This document shows, one piece after another, positions 1 through 11,839 of a DNA stretch of 64,000 nucleotides (position 1 is its first letter; every line of letters starts with the position of its first letter). The position numbers and the translations under genes are program-made. This stretch comes from Zeugodacus cucurbitae (lineage: Eukaryota > Arthropoda > Insecta > Diptera > Tephritidae). The notes under the pieces are model-generated. The model was not told the origin of the DNA. It did no database searches and worked only from the letters and a program-made list of their open reading frames with translations. The stretch is taken from positions 21,492,501 through 21,556,500 of the forward strand of contig NC_071668.1 of NCBI RefSeq assembly GCF_028554725.1, read 5' to 3'.

Positions 1-644
1 GTGTATGTGATTGTGTATAGAAAAATGCTATTTTTTGGCGTGTATAATGAATTTTCAACAGCAACTAAGCACGTGTTGCAATGTTGAAACGTGAGACGAC
101 TGTAAACACATACACGAACATACACATGTTTATGTCTCCGTAGTTTCATTTCTGTTTGTATGTATTGCGTGATAGCTCAAAATTTTTAGCGTATGACAGC
201 GCACTATTAGTTAGTTGTGGCACATGCATTTACCAGACTAAAGAATTTAATTAAAAATAGATTTTTTTTGCTGATTAAAAGTAATGGATGAAATGGTTTA
301 TTACCATTTTAAGTATTATGTGCTGCGCAGTCAGCTGTAGTCTGGGTCATTGACTTGCAAATGTTTTATGAACTCTTTCAGATCGATGTTGGTGGTACTT
401 AATGTAGCATTTTACTTCGTCTGAGTGAATAGGGGAAGCTCTCATCATTTTCAGCCTTCTTCCTTCTTCCTCCTTCCATTATTATCGGAAATTTATAAAG
501 ACAGATTTTAAAGCATTCATGCTAGCTTAGAACTCTCATTTGGTTGTAATATATGGTCCTAATCATGATTTATCTGTCATATATGTGTCACTGGTATCGG
601 TCTAGAGCCTCACAGTCCGCTAAATCATATCCCTGTTAGAAAGG
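1..644. other. AT-rich non-coding sequence, nothing recognised
   Basis: No convincing reading frame or repeat unit is visible. The only compositional feature is a short pyrimidine-rich run at about 449-480. It is probably intergenic or intronic sequence leading into the mariner relic that follows. Confidence 0.5.
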
Positions 645-1515
645 TTGTCAAAATGCATGATTAGTTTGGATATTGCGTTCAACAGTTATAGACGTGTAAA
701 CATGCAGTTCACTATCGCCGAAATTCGCGCTATTTTAAAGTTTTCCTTCGTTAAAGGCAAATCCGCTAGAGAAACGTTCCGTGAGATTAATTTTTTTTTG
801 GGGGATGGTGCTCTATCACTTCGAACTGCGAAGGAATGGTTTCAACGATTCGGAGCGGGTGAAAACGAAACCATGGATAAGCCAGCCGGCGGAAGACCGA
901 TCAAATCATGGAAAACATCGAGTTAGACCGGCATGTGGCATCTCGTGACATCGCCCAGGAGATGGGACTTAGTCACCAAACCATTTTAAACCATCTGCAG
1001 AAGGCTGGACCCAATCAACGCCTGCGATATGCTGCTGAAACGAACTCGACCCATTTTTGAAGAGGATGGTGTCTGGCGACGAAAAATGGATCACATACGA
1101 CAAACACTGGCCAAGCCGTGTTTGACCAGGAAGGCAGTTGCTATGTGTTTGGTGGGATTGGAAGGGTCTCATCCACTATGAGCTGCTCCCATATAGTCAG
1201 ACGCTTAATTCTACAATCTACTGCGAACAACTGGACCTGGCTTGAAGCAGGCGATCGACACACTTCGTTGATGACTCGACAGAAGCTACGGAAGCTCGGA
1301 TGGGAGGTTTTATCGCACCCACCATATAGCCCGGTCATAGCGTCAAGTGATTACCACCTGTTCCTGTCCATGGTGAACGCCCTTGTTGGTGTAAAGTTGA
1401 ACTCAAAAGAGGCATGTGAAAAGTGGATGCCTGAGTTCTTCGCAAATAAGGAGGGGGCTTCTACGAAAGGGGTATAATGAAGTTGCCGTCTAGATGGAAA
1501 CACATTATCGAATGA
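645..1515 (+). pseudogene. Broken mariner (Tc1/mariner) transposase, mellifera-like
   Basis: A mariner transposase would cut and paste its own element at TA sites. Pieces of one are readable in order. An N-terminal helix-turn-helix region lies at about 701-905 (KGKSARETFREI, LRTAKEWFQRFGAGENE). After a frame change near 905 comes the second helix-turn-helix (ASRDIAQEMGLSHQTI, about 935-990). The first catalytic block, SGDEKWITYD, is at about 1072-1101. A C-terminal piece at 1118-1477 holds HPPYSPVIASSDYHLF, which contains the third catalytic Asp at about 1349, followed by LNSKEACEKW and a near-complete C-terminus. The block around the second Asp is scrambled (GDRHTSLMTRQ where HDNARPHTS is usual). 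Several frameshifts and stops make it inactive. The same family recurs at 55.4 and 63.5 kb. The mellifera-like label comes from motif resemblance and is tentative; mariner itself is secure. Confidence 0.85.
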
Positions 1516-1867
1516 AACGCCGTATATTTGAATTAAATCCGATCACTGTAATACTTTTTCTAAAGCATTGAATAAGGAGCAAAAAAGCGTAAGGGAGATA
1601 TTTGACAACCTAATATTAACAATCAATTTAAAGAGTTGGATATAAATCAAAAGTAGTTTAGTAGTCAAGTTTATTCCAGTAGAGTAATATGTCGTGGTTA
1701 GCAAAATCTTCAAATCGTGAAAATCTTCTAGTAATAAGGAGGAGAAAATCTCAATAATAAGGAGACTGTTGTTGCTGTGATTGGCTTAGGCTCCGCTTAC
1801 ATGATAATAGCCATTCATTTCTTATACTCACAATTTGGCGCCAATTGGAAATACCAATAGAAACCAG
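1516..1867. other. Non-coding spacer
   Basis: Nothing recognisable lies between the mariner relic and the short LINE fragment. Part of it may be the decayed 3' end of the mariner, but no inverted end was found. Confidence 0.4.
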
Positions 1868-1962
1868 TTTGCTTTTTGTTCGTTGAGAGAGGACTTTACT
1901 TTTCTACTGCCTACTCAGTCCAAAGTAGCATCTGTTGGCAAGGGTGTTTCTGCGCTGCGTCC
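1868..1962 (-). mobile_element. Short RTE-like LINE fragment
   Basis: About 95 bp closely resembles the stretch at 50400-50490 inside a longer LINE relic. Read on the minus strand it gives NTLANRCYFGLSRQ and KVLSQRTKSKL, which match the ITLANR-YYGLSGQ and LRTKTKLYKSL segment downstream of the reverse transcriptase catalytic motif. It is a tiny isolated relic, with no ends identified. Confidence 0.7.
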
Positions 1963-3959
1963 ATGACTAAGGAAACTACTATTACATATATGCTTGCCAG
2001 GGATTTATGTATATGATTTCCGCTGTTAATAGCGGTGTCTGCTGAGAGAGAGAAATCAAATTTTTGTGATTTTGAAAGATATTTCATGTTAAAAATATAT
2101 TATATTATTACATTGTCTGTAGATTGCTCTTATATGATGAACCATAGCCATGAACCAAGTGAAAGAATCATAGCCAGGAAAGTCTATAAACTTTCTTATC
2201 TATCTTATATGTTAAATATCCCAATTTTTAATAATAACATAGTAAAGCTGAAACAGTTCTTTGAATTTTTGTACTGAAGCTTCGATGAAACATAGTTTTT
2301 CAATTGTTCGGTCATAATTCGTTCAATACAGAATTGTTTTAAAAAATCTTTGGGAATTATGACAAAGCCAGCGGTAAGACCTCAGCAAATATATGATAAT
2401 CAGTTCTTTCATGATGTCCAGTACTCTCTATAATATCTATAAGAAAGTTCATAGGCAAATTTTTTACGTTTTTATTTATTGCCTTGACGTCAGTGCCAAA
2501 TTGATATGCTCAGTATATATGTAGACCTCTTTTTAATTTAAACATTTTTATTTATATAACTTCAGTTTTATTTAAAAATAACAAATGTTCTTAACTTTAG
2601 GTAGTGCGGCACGTCCGTTCATTACGAAAATCAAATAGGCTCTGTCTTAATTGTCTTCTGTCATTGTCCTCTGTCCTCAGTTCGTCCGTTTTCTGTTAAT
2701 AGTTCTGTTCGTTTTGTCATTCGTTAAATCAGTGTTCATATGCAGAGTTGCACTTTAGCGTATGCAATTCTACATATATATATTTTTTTGATGAATTCTC
2801 AAGCTGTTTATCTGCCGTTTTATTTATAGCTTCGTTTTGAACAACAGTTCTTGGATTGATTACACTAAGCAAAATGTTGATTTCCAACTGTTCTGTCAAA
2901 GCTACTTTATCAGTAAAGCCCAGTGATTTGACGCTTTTCCACTAAAAACTAGTCTCACGTTAACAAATCACTTGTCTTCGTAGTACAATTGCCAAATCCG
3001 CTTCTTGATATGATTCTATAAACCTAAGTTTGTACCAATAAAGTGTTGATTTCATGCACTAAATGAAGAAACTCTCAAGTACCTACTTAAGAACATACCT
3101 GATTCGATTGTTATCAATCTAAGATCTACAATTACTTTGAAAAATTCCTGCATATTGACTGAAGTGTATCGATTGAGGTTGAATATTTAGCTGTTTAATC
3201 AAAAGCTTAATTTTCGTCAACCATTGATAAGAAATAATCCAACTCAAAGCCACGTTAAAGATGTGGTCTGTACTTAAAAGCTTTCTATGCGACTATAACA
3301 TATATGTATGTACGAGTATATGTACATACATATATGTATTGAAGTAGTAATAGGTCCTTATTTAGTTGCAAAAAGGTCAATGAACGGATTTTAATTAAGA
3401 TAATGAGATTTATTTGAGCTTTGTGAATTTGTATTCATACATTGTATAGGTACATATGTATGTATGTATTTCAGTGGCACGAAAGCACTTTAAACAAGTA
3501 CGGGTATTGGAACGCTGCCACCATTGCTGTTGTTGTACTTGTTGGTATTTTGTAAACAAGCCACGAAGCAATACAACGAACAAAAGGACACGAATTTAAT
3601 GATAGTAACAATAAAGTACAGAGTAGACATACAAGCAAACAAACGCATTTGAAATGTTGCGGTTAGTAGACAAAAAGCGGTACAAAGGAGGTTGGTGTGT
3701 GTGTGTAAATATACATATATATATATGCAAAAATAAATAGTGCTGTGAGCATAAGCTGGCAGCAAAAACGCTTATAAGTAAATATGATGTTACATATATT
3801 CTATTAGATATGTGTATGTATGTATGTATACTGGTATTACGTTAAGAACATAAATGTTGTTGTTGTTTGTATATACATGCTAATACACTGTCTTAGGAAA
3901 TCACTTACTTAATCCTATACATACATATGTATATGCTTATTTGCCAAAGCATGCGCATT

Positions 3960-3998
3960 AGTTGTTGTTGTTGTTGCTGCTGTTGTTGTATTTGTTGT
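3960..3998. repeat. (GTT)n/(GCT) microsatellite
   Basis: An imperfect run of GTT triplets with some GCT follows the AT-rich sequence. On the opposite strand it creates poly-Gln or poly-Thr in short frames that are otherwise unremarkable. Confidence 0.85.
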
Positions 3999-4320
3999 TG
4001 TCCACATGTGGTTAATGGCAATGACGGGCAACATGGATAATTCAGGGTCATGTCGCTTCCATTTGATCGAACACTTCCGGTCTGCTGCATCGCACAATGC
4101 CAAAAGCAACTGACTGACTCGTGATCTACAGTTCATAAGACCGCACACCCACCCAAACACAGACATACATAGACTATTTACATACAAGTGTCTTTAAATA
4201 TACACATATGTTTATTTGGAGTGTTTATGTGTCTGTGTAGAGAGAGAAATTTGTATGGAATTAAGTAAGCATGCGTAATCTTTGATTTGCTTCTATTGGC
4301 ATTTCTCCAACTTTCACCCA

Positions 4321-4353
4321 ACCAAACCAAACTCAACTCAACTCAACTCAATT
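4321..4353. repeat. ACTCA pentanucleotide run
   Basis: Three to four tandem ACTCA units sit next to CCAAA-type units. A related ACTCA/GAGTC tract lies at about 22350-22410. Confidence 0.75.
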
Positions 4354-5357
4354 TGTTTGCTCACCGTCTCTGCGCTTAGTGCTTAGCACAGACACTGTAC
4401 GCGTAAGCAAGCAGTTAGTTTTCCACATTTCTTATTTGGCATTTTTAACGCATTCACATCACGTAGCAGCGACCCCTAACAAATATTTCCAGCATCCATA
4501 CCACCATCGCCGCTGCCGCTGAGCAAATGACCCGCCATATGCTGCATGGCGAAACATAATCAGGCGGAAGGACGCTTAAGGCTTGTACTACTTGTATGTG
4601 ATAGCCGTGTACACCCGGGCGTATGAGTGATTTCGACATTTTCTTATTTACTCGCTGCTTGCTGCTTTGAGTGTGTGGCATGCAAGCAAGTGTTTGTTGT
4701 TGCTGCTGCTGCTTATTGCCTGTTGCTTATTGCGTGACTGCTGCAACAGTCGCCGCTCATTTTGCATTTCAAGCACATACTCGTGCACAGTGTAGTTGGC
4801 AACATATTTGTTCATATGTATCTGAATTTGTATGTCGTTGGAAGCACTCACATACACATTTTTGGTTAAAGTTTATATTGTTTGTGTAGTCGCTTGCATG
4901 CTTATCCCTCTACACTGTATGTGTGTGCGTAGGCATTTGTTATCAACAAATGTCAAGCAAATTAGTTGTATCACATTTGTTGCATATTAATATTTATGTT
5001 GCACGTGTGATTTTTTTATTATTTCCGACAGCTTTTATATGGTTATGCTTTTTATACTTTGATGTTTGTGAACAAATGAGCCGAATAAGCAAATTACAAT
5101 TTCATACTAAATGGAGAGCATCATTCGCATAGTTATCGGAACAACCGCTTTATCACAACTTCTGCATGCTTGCAGCATTATTTATTTGCATAAATATATC
5201 GAGACAGAAAAATTTAACTAGCGTCTAATAAAACCTGAACCCCTTAAGTAGCTAGTAGTATAAAAATCGGGTTCCCTTCTCGCAAAAATTCTATAATCCG
5301 CAAGCTACTTGAGTAATTACAATCAAATCGCATAAAATTGTTAAAAATCGAATAATA

Positions 5358-6555
5358 AAGGAGTAAGGAAGGGCTAAGTTCGGGTGTAACCGAACATTTT
5401 ATACTCTCGCAATTTATTTATTTAACTTTATTTATATTATATAATACACAATTTGACCCACATATTCGTCATATATATTGTATAAAGTCCATTGAAAGTT
5501 GAAAACCCTAATATTAGGTTAGAAGCACCGAGGTACTCATATTCGATATATGGGGCCTTGAAAACTAATGGTCCGATTTCGGCGATTTTTAGAATGAGGC
5601 TGCCACACTATAAACGTAGTATTTGTGCAAAGTTCTGCACCGATATCTTCACTATGGCTTACTTTATATCTTGTAAAGTTAACGATTCAGATCGTCTTCA
5701 AAGTTCTGGTATATAGGAAGTAGGCGTGGTTGTGAAGCGATTTGGCCTATTTTCACAACATATCATTGGGATGTAAGGAGACTATTACAAACCAAGTTTC
5801 ATTGAAATCGGTCGAGTAGTTCCTGAGATATGGTTTTTGACCCATAAGTGGGTGACGCCACGCCCATTTTCCATTTTGTAAAAAAATCTCAGTGCAGCTT
5901 CCATCTGCCATTTCTTATGTGAAATTTAGTGTTTCTGACGTTTTTCGTTAATGAGTTAACCCACTTTTAGTAATTTTCAACCTAACTTTTGTATGGGAGG
6001 TGGGCGTGGTTATGATCCGATTTCTTTCATTTTTGGACTGTATTAGGAAGTGGTTAAAAAAAAAACGTCTGCAAAAAGTTTTGTTTATATAGCTCTATTG
6101 GAGATATGTACAAAATACTTAGTAGGGGGCGGCGCCACGCCCACTTCCCCAAAAAAATTACATCCAAATATGCCCCTTCATAGTGCAATCCTTCACACCA
6201 AATTTTATTTATATAGTTTTATTTATTTCTTAGTTATGGCACTTTATGTGTTTTCGGTTTTCGCCATTTTGTGGGCGTGGCAGTGGTCCGATTTTGCTCA
6301 AGCAACCTTCCTATGGTGCCAAGAAATAAAAGTGCCAAGTTTCATCAAGAAAACTTAATTTTTACTCAAGTTACAGCTTGCACAGACGGACGGACAGACA
6401 GACATTCGGATTTGAACTCCACTCTTCACCCTGATCACTTTGGTATATATAACCCTATATCTAACTTGTTCAGTTTTGGGTGTTACAAACAACCGTTATG
6501 TGAACAAAACTATAATACTCTCTTTAGCAACATTTGTTTCGAGAGTATAAAAATT
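5358..6555 (+). repeat. Dispersed ~1.2-kb repeat, copy 1
   Basis: A non-coding interspersed repeat starts with AAGGAAGGGCTAAGTTCGGG, includes a small hairpin (GTTCGG with CCGAAC, 5380-5397) and continues into TTTTATACTCTCGCAA. The inverse of that last motif, TTTCGAGAGTATAAAA, closes the element at about 6538-6552. The interior carries GGGCGTGG blocks (about 6002, 6272), a GACCCATAAGTGGGTG block (about 5840) and the CGGACGGACAGACAGAC run at 6386-6402. A long homologous copy lies in inverse orientation at 61340-62590, and a fragment lies near 43.4 kb. The open frames within it are not conserved between copies. The repeat class is not identified. Confidence 0.85.
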
Positions 6556-6663
6556 GTATATATCGGTCTATATATTCTGATGTTCGGAGATCCTCATCTA
6601 TTTGACATATAGAGATCAGAAAAGATTAATATTTATAGCCAATTTTCAGTTTAAAGTTGGTTA

Positions 6664-6930
6664 CGAGGTGTGTTCAAAAAATAACGGTAATTTTCATTTT
6701 TTTAATGAATACAAATATTTATTCATTAGTCTATATTGATGTTGTCGCCTTCCAAATAGTCCGATAGTTCGATATCAACCATTTAAGCTGGCGCTTCTTC
6801 CGATCGTCGAAAAACTTCTCAAACTCAAACTCGATCTTTGGGATACACTTTGGCTCTTTCTGCGATTACTAGTATAAAAAAATTAACAATTGAACACTAC
6901 CAATTGCAGTTATTTTTTGAACACCGAAAG
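6664..6930 (-). mobile_element. Mariner deletion derivative with inverted ends
   Basis: The ends GTGTTCAAAAAATAAC (6670-6685) and GTTATTTTTTGAACAC (6909-6924) are perfect 16-bp inverted copies. TA dinucleotides at 6662-6663 and 6931-6932 fit the target-site duplication of Tc1/mariner elements. On the minus strand the interior translates to a mariner C-terminus, including PKIEFEFEKFFDDRKKR, and stops soon after; the rest of the transposase is missing. It is a non-autonomous, MITE-like remnant, related to the relic at 58423-58690. Confidence 0.8.
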
Positions 6931-6932
6931 TA

Positions 6933-7047
6933 CAGGGATCTGCATACTCGAAAGCTTGAGTTCAAGTTGGTTCAAAAGATAAGAAACACCTACTACAGCA
7001 CCACACCCTAATATAAACATTTATATATATTTGGAGTAGGTACCGCT
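6933..7047. other. Short AT-rich spacer
   Basis: Nothing is recognised between the mariner derivative and the LINE 3' end. Confidence 0.4.
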
Positions 7048-8040
7048 TACGCGATTAGAACCGAATCCACCAGAGCGCGCCATTCATTCTTCTTCTTGCT
7101 TTCTGGCACCAACTGGTGTTTCCAACCAAGTGAAACCAGGTCACTTTACATTTGGTCTCTCCAACGGAGTGGAGGTCTCCCTCTTCCTCGGCTTCTACCA
7201 GCGGGTACTGCATCGAATACTTTCAGAGCTGGAGCACTTTCATCCATTCGAACAACATGACCTAGCCAGCGTAGCCGCTGTTTTTTTATTCGCTGAACTA
7301 TGTCAATGTCGTCGTATAACTCGTACAGCTCATCGTTCCATCGTCTGCGGTATTCGCCGTGGCCAATGTTTAAGGGACCATAAATCTTCCGCAAAACCTT
7401 TCTCTCGAAAACTCCTTTCGACTGTCAACAGTGACGTGGGAGCCAAGACGCTAGTGAGCTGACTGTTTCGACTTGTCCTCCTTCACCACCAGACCCATAC
7501 GCTTCGTTTCCTTATCCAGTCTGGAGAAAGGGTTGCTTTCAATGATATCAATATTGTACCTTCTCTATTTAGCTCTGCAGCTCGTATTATTTTTTCCAGC
7601 AATAGATTGAAGAAGTCGCATGATAGTGAGTCACCCTATCTGAAGCCCTGTTTGGTATCGAACGGGCCGGATAGGTCCTTTCCGATCCTGACGGAGATTT
7701 TAGTGTTGGTCCACGTCAGCTTACACAGCCGTATTAGTTTTGCAGGGATATCAAATTCAGACATAGCGGCATTAAGGCAACTCCTTTTCGTGCTGTCGAA
7801 AGCAGCTTTAAAATCGACAAAGAGATGGTGTGTGTCGATCCTCTTTTCACGGGTCTTTTCCAAGATTTGGCGCATGGTGAATATCTGGTCCATGGTGGAC
7901 TTCCCAGGTCTAAAGCCACACTGATAAGGTCCAATCAGTTCGTTGACGGTGGGCTTTAATCTTTCACACAATACGCTCGACAGAACCTAATATGCGATAT
8001 TGAGAAGACTTCTACCACGGTAATTGGAACAGATTGTGGG
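7048..8040 (-). pseudogene. RTE-like LINE, 3' part of reverse transcriptase ORF
   Basis: The minus strand encodes a decayed non-LTR reverse transcriptase, which would copy the element's RNA into DNA at a nicked target. From 5' to 3' on the element there are CERLKPTVNELIGPYQCGFR and PGKSTMDQIFTMRQ (fingers), HHLFVDFKAAFDS with the motif A catalytic Asp (about 7810), GPFDTKQGFR (motif B start, about 7640), then scrambled sequence. The C-terminal tail is at 7394-7146 (RKIYGPLNIGHGEYRRRWND, RLRWLGHVVRMDE, GRGRPPLRW) and ends near 7050 with QKARRRNEWRALVDS followed by a stop. The YADD region is lost, with frameshifts between pieces. The RTE/BovB-like assignment rests on the DQIFTMRQ, VDFKAAFDS and GHVVRM signatures. 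Confidence 0.85.
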
Positions 8041-8045
8041 GTCTT

Positions 8046-9530
8046 CCTTTTAAGATAGATATAGCAATCATATATAGTTTCCAGAATACTTAGCAGACTT
8101 CAAAATAGTAAATACTTCTGAAAAACGTCTGCTGTTATTAGAGAAATAAACTTTATAGGAAATTTTTTCGATTCGACGTAGGTTTCTTAAACATCAGATA
8201 ATATGTATACAAATAATTGACTAGGTAGAATATTATTTCTCCGAAGTACAGAAACTCTTTAATGTGACAAGGAAAATACCAATCAAAGTTGGTTTGATTT
8301 TAGTGAAGTTTGGAAAGACAATATTGACCAGTGTAAACGATACTTCTTGAGACCGTTCTGATACTTATGTAATATACTGAATTAGTTGATGCCACATGAC
8401 CTAAATATGACATTCTCCTATAAGTGAACAAAATTCAGTTGGATACATTTGTTTATAGTGGATTTCTAAACCAAATATATTATTGGGAACTGAATTTATT
8501 CAATCGACCAAGAAATAATTACTAAATTTTTTGCGGAAATTCTGCAAATATAAAATTCTGCAAATATAAAATTCTGTTATATATGTTCGGCCGATGAACG
8601 GAGGAATGAGTGATGTAGCAGAAGAGGCTACTGACCTTTCACTTGTACTATTACCACCGCCAAGCAGTATTTATTCATATGCAAATAGTAATTTGTCATA
8701 GCCAACGCGTTGCAACGACACCATCACAGCATAACAGTAAACTTCGCTTTCATGGAGTGCAACAAGTGTGTCTGGTATAGAAGCTACATTGTGTATCAAC
8801 GTGTATGACTTGTGCGTTAAGCGGGGATATTGCTTGTAAATTATTACCAGTCAGTCGCGACAAAATGACGCCGACGGAATGATTATATACTCACACATAC
8901 TATATCATGTATGTATATCGAATGTATGAGTGAAGAGTTCTGCGAGTGCAACACTAAAATATTTTGCATTAAAGGATATGGTATCGGTTAAAATTAACTA
9001 GTTAATACATTCGTAGTACATTCTAATACTGAACTTAATACATTGGTTTCTTCTAAGGAATAATTTAGTTACTCATGAACTGTATTACTAGGACCCGCCC
9101 ACAGCTCCAAATTTATAATTACAATTGCACGCTACATCTTCGATGATTTCTGATAGACTTCTATAGTATCAGCAAAGAACCTCAAAAATCTAAATTGACC
9201 ATAAGGACAGTTGAGATTATTCTATATAATGAATTGGATAAGAGGTTAGGAGAACATTCCATTCGTACCAGTCGCTTCAAAATGGACTAAGGTGTGAGAT
9301 CTGGAGTACAAAGGTGCTCAATCTTTGTAGACTAAATCCCGTCAGCATCTTCCGAATAACGATTTTAGATAATAAAGTCAACAGAGAAGTAACTTTTAGA
9401 AGTCCGCAGATTTCTACATCCGCATCAGTTAAAAATCAGGAATGACGTTAAGTTTCGAACAATATTGAAACTATCGGTTGTTTTACTAAGTTTCCTCTAA
9501 TAAAATAACACTGATCTTATTGTTACCTAA
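8046..9530. other. Non-coding sequence, nothing recognised
   Basis: No supported gene or repeat. A minor curiosity is a short direct repeat of AAATTCTGCAAATAT at about 8536-8575. Confidence 0.45.
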
Positions 9531-9532
9531 TA

Positions 9533-9916
9533 GCGTTTTCACACAGTCAAATTAATTGATCAATTAAAATTTTGGATGAGACACCAGTTTTTGTCTTTCA
9601 CACTACCGGCTACTCGATAACCACTCAGCTGTTATACATTTTTGTTTTTGCTTTCTTTAGAAGTTGGTAAGTGGCATCAGCTGATTGGTATTTTTAGCAG
9701 CGACATCTATCGTAGTTTTTTTTATCAAAAAATACAACCAATCACAGACAAAAAACAAATTGGGTTTCGTCGCAGAATTGCATTTCTTTTTCAAGTCGAT
9801 TAGAATTCAATTTAAAATTAATGTAGGTTTTTATTTTGTATGGTAAATCGATCTTGATCAGCGTTGTAAATGAACAGAGGCCGGTTAATTGATTAATTAG
9901 TTCCTGTGTGAAATGA
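9533..9916. mobile_element. Possible MITE with imperfect inverted ends
   Basis: The left side reads TTTTCACACAG followed by an AATTAATTGATCAATT block. The right side reads GGTTAATTGATTAATTAG followed by CTGTGTGAAATGAC, which is the imperfect inverse of the left. The interior is AT-rich and non-coding. No clear target duplication was found, so the family is unassigned. Confidence 0.4.
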
Positions 9917-9919
9917 CTA

Positions 9920-11839
9920 CACTAAATAAAGGTTTTTACATATTTCATTAAAAAAAAATGAAATCGAATACTTTGAGAGACTTCTTATCGAATTTTGCAG
10001 GATTCCTCTAGGATAGGCATGATGAAAGACTTATAATGTGTTCTGTATTCTGCATTATGATCAGGAAGACTTCACACCTGGATTCGGTATCATACGTACT
10101 CTGTTGCATTCGGTACAATTGTTGACAAAAATCAATGGGTTGACCGTTGGCAGGAAAACTATATATAGAAGTATAACAATTTCTACTTATAATATTTATA
10201 CTGATGGTATCAAAATGTCATGGAAATTATCTACGAGAGACTTTAGCATCAGGAAATACATTTTCTAAAGAAATATGTGGGCATACGCATATATACCATA
10301 CCCATACCTTACTTATCAAAACAACAGATCTCGTAACGCCAATTCATTTGAGCAAGGTTAATTAAAGAAATGAGAGAACGACCAACTCAACCTTTACCTA
10401 TCTGCAAGTGACGGCTACCAAATTAAGCTACCGAAAAACATTCCACAAGCCATCACCAAAGTACAAACAGCAAGCAACCGAACTGATAAGAGATGGTTAA
10501 AATGATACAACGAGTTGACGCTTCCACTGGCAAAGTCAACTGAGACATTAGACCATTTAAAGTGGCGCCTGTATCCAGAGATTGCATGCGGCCGATGACA
10601 CGCTGTGCGAGGGTGCAAAAAGGTCGACACATTAATCCTTTGAAATACACAGTCTATATTGTCGCGCCAAAAAATTGCACAGCACTGCGATTACTTTTCG
10701 GCGTTTGAAGCTTATTTTTAATTGAAATTAGTCCATTAAGTTTAGGCGAAACGTCAGTTTGTACGCCGTAAGGGGCGCTGTAAGTTTTTGGCTGGAACAG
10801 CAGCCACTTAAGTCGGGCGAGCACAAGCATATGGGTAATCTAGCTCATATATATAATCGGATGTATGTGCGTGCCTAGGAAGTAGCGCTCCGTGAGTGCA
10901 GCGCAGCTAGAAAATGAATGACATTCGTAACAAGGAGTGACACAGTTGGCTGGCAGGCGGGCCGGTTGGCTGGCTCGCTTGCTACCGGCGACCCTATCAA
11001 TGAAAAGTGCCAACACCACAGAGCCAGTTCTGCTTTTTCTACTCTCATCTAGCAGCAAGCCAATGGTGCTATTTAGGCAACGTAGAGCGGACGTTGCAGC
11101 TTCAATAAAGTCGAGAAGGCGCTGGCTAGTAGCCAGGAAGCCAAACAGTTGTCCGGCACTAAGTTTATAAAATACAAAGTCTCATATATGTATGTATTTA
11201 AGTATGTATATATAAAGGCGAAATGTAGAAAGGAAGCAAACAAATGATAGAAAATGGCATTACCATTAAGACAGTGTTTAATTTGTGTGGAATAGGGGTC
11301 TATAGTATTAATGCTTTACTAAAATTTCTAAAATTTATTTGAGTATAAAGTACTCTATCTTGAAGTTGGCGGTTTAAGATACAACCGACAAAGCCAACTC
11401 AACTTAAAGTTACCTCGGTTGTGTTCAAGAACTTGCAGTGGTTTCCTGAACTTCTTGCTATTTTCAAGACGGAGCTTGACAAATATCGTGAGATTCTTTC
11501 TCACCGTTTAAATGCAAGGTGTTTTGAATAAAGTGGTACCTGGGAAGACTTCATTTTTATTTGTTACCTAGTATGTAGTAGTCGTCTTCGATTCACCACT
11601 TCTCTGCTCTCTTGTATAACAGTTCCGCTCACTTTGCTGAGAACTCAAGAAAGTGGCAAAATCTCTTGCTTTTCTTTAGGTGGTTTACACCTTTTTGAGT
11701 TTGTACCAGTTGCTAGTTCGTTTCGGTAATCTCTATGGATTGATATACTAGTAAATAAACTTTCAGTGAAATATTAGGGAATTGTTAAAAAAGTGTTGTG
11801 CAAAATTATTTTTTTAGATTCATTCCTAGTCGTGCCTTA
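9920..11839. other. Non-coding sequence, no supported gene
   Basis: A more GC-rich patch at about 10880-11150 carries overlapping short frames on both strands without recognisable domains. Nothing else stands out. Confidence 0.45.

Larger units (their letters stand above)
1966..5349. other. AT-rich intergenic or intronic DNA with simple repeats
   Basis: No gene is recognised. The stretch contains TATG/TATA-rich runs (about 3298-3340, 3450-3470, 3715-3725, 3812-3830, 3920-3935), GTT runs and a pentamer run listed separately. Short frames between 3490 and 5132 are rich in repeats of Cys, Gln or Leu caused by GTT/GCT microsatellites and are not taken as genes. Confidence 0.5.

Noticed and set aside
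7130..7924. Plus-strand frames of 105-110 codons
   Set aside because: Antisense shadows of the minus-strand LINE reverse transcriptase.
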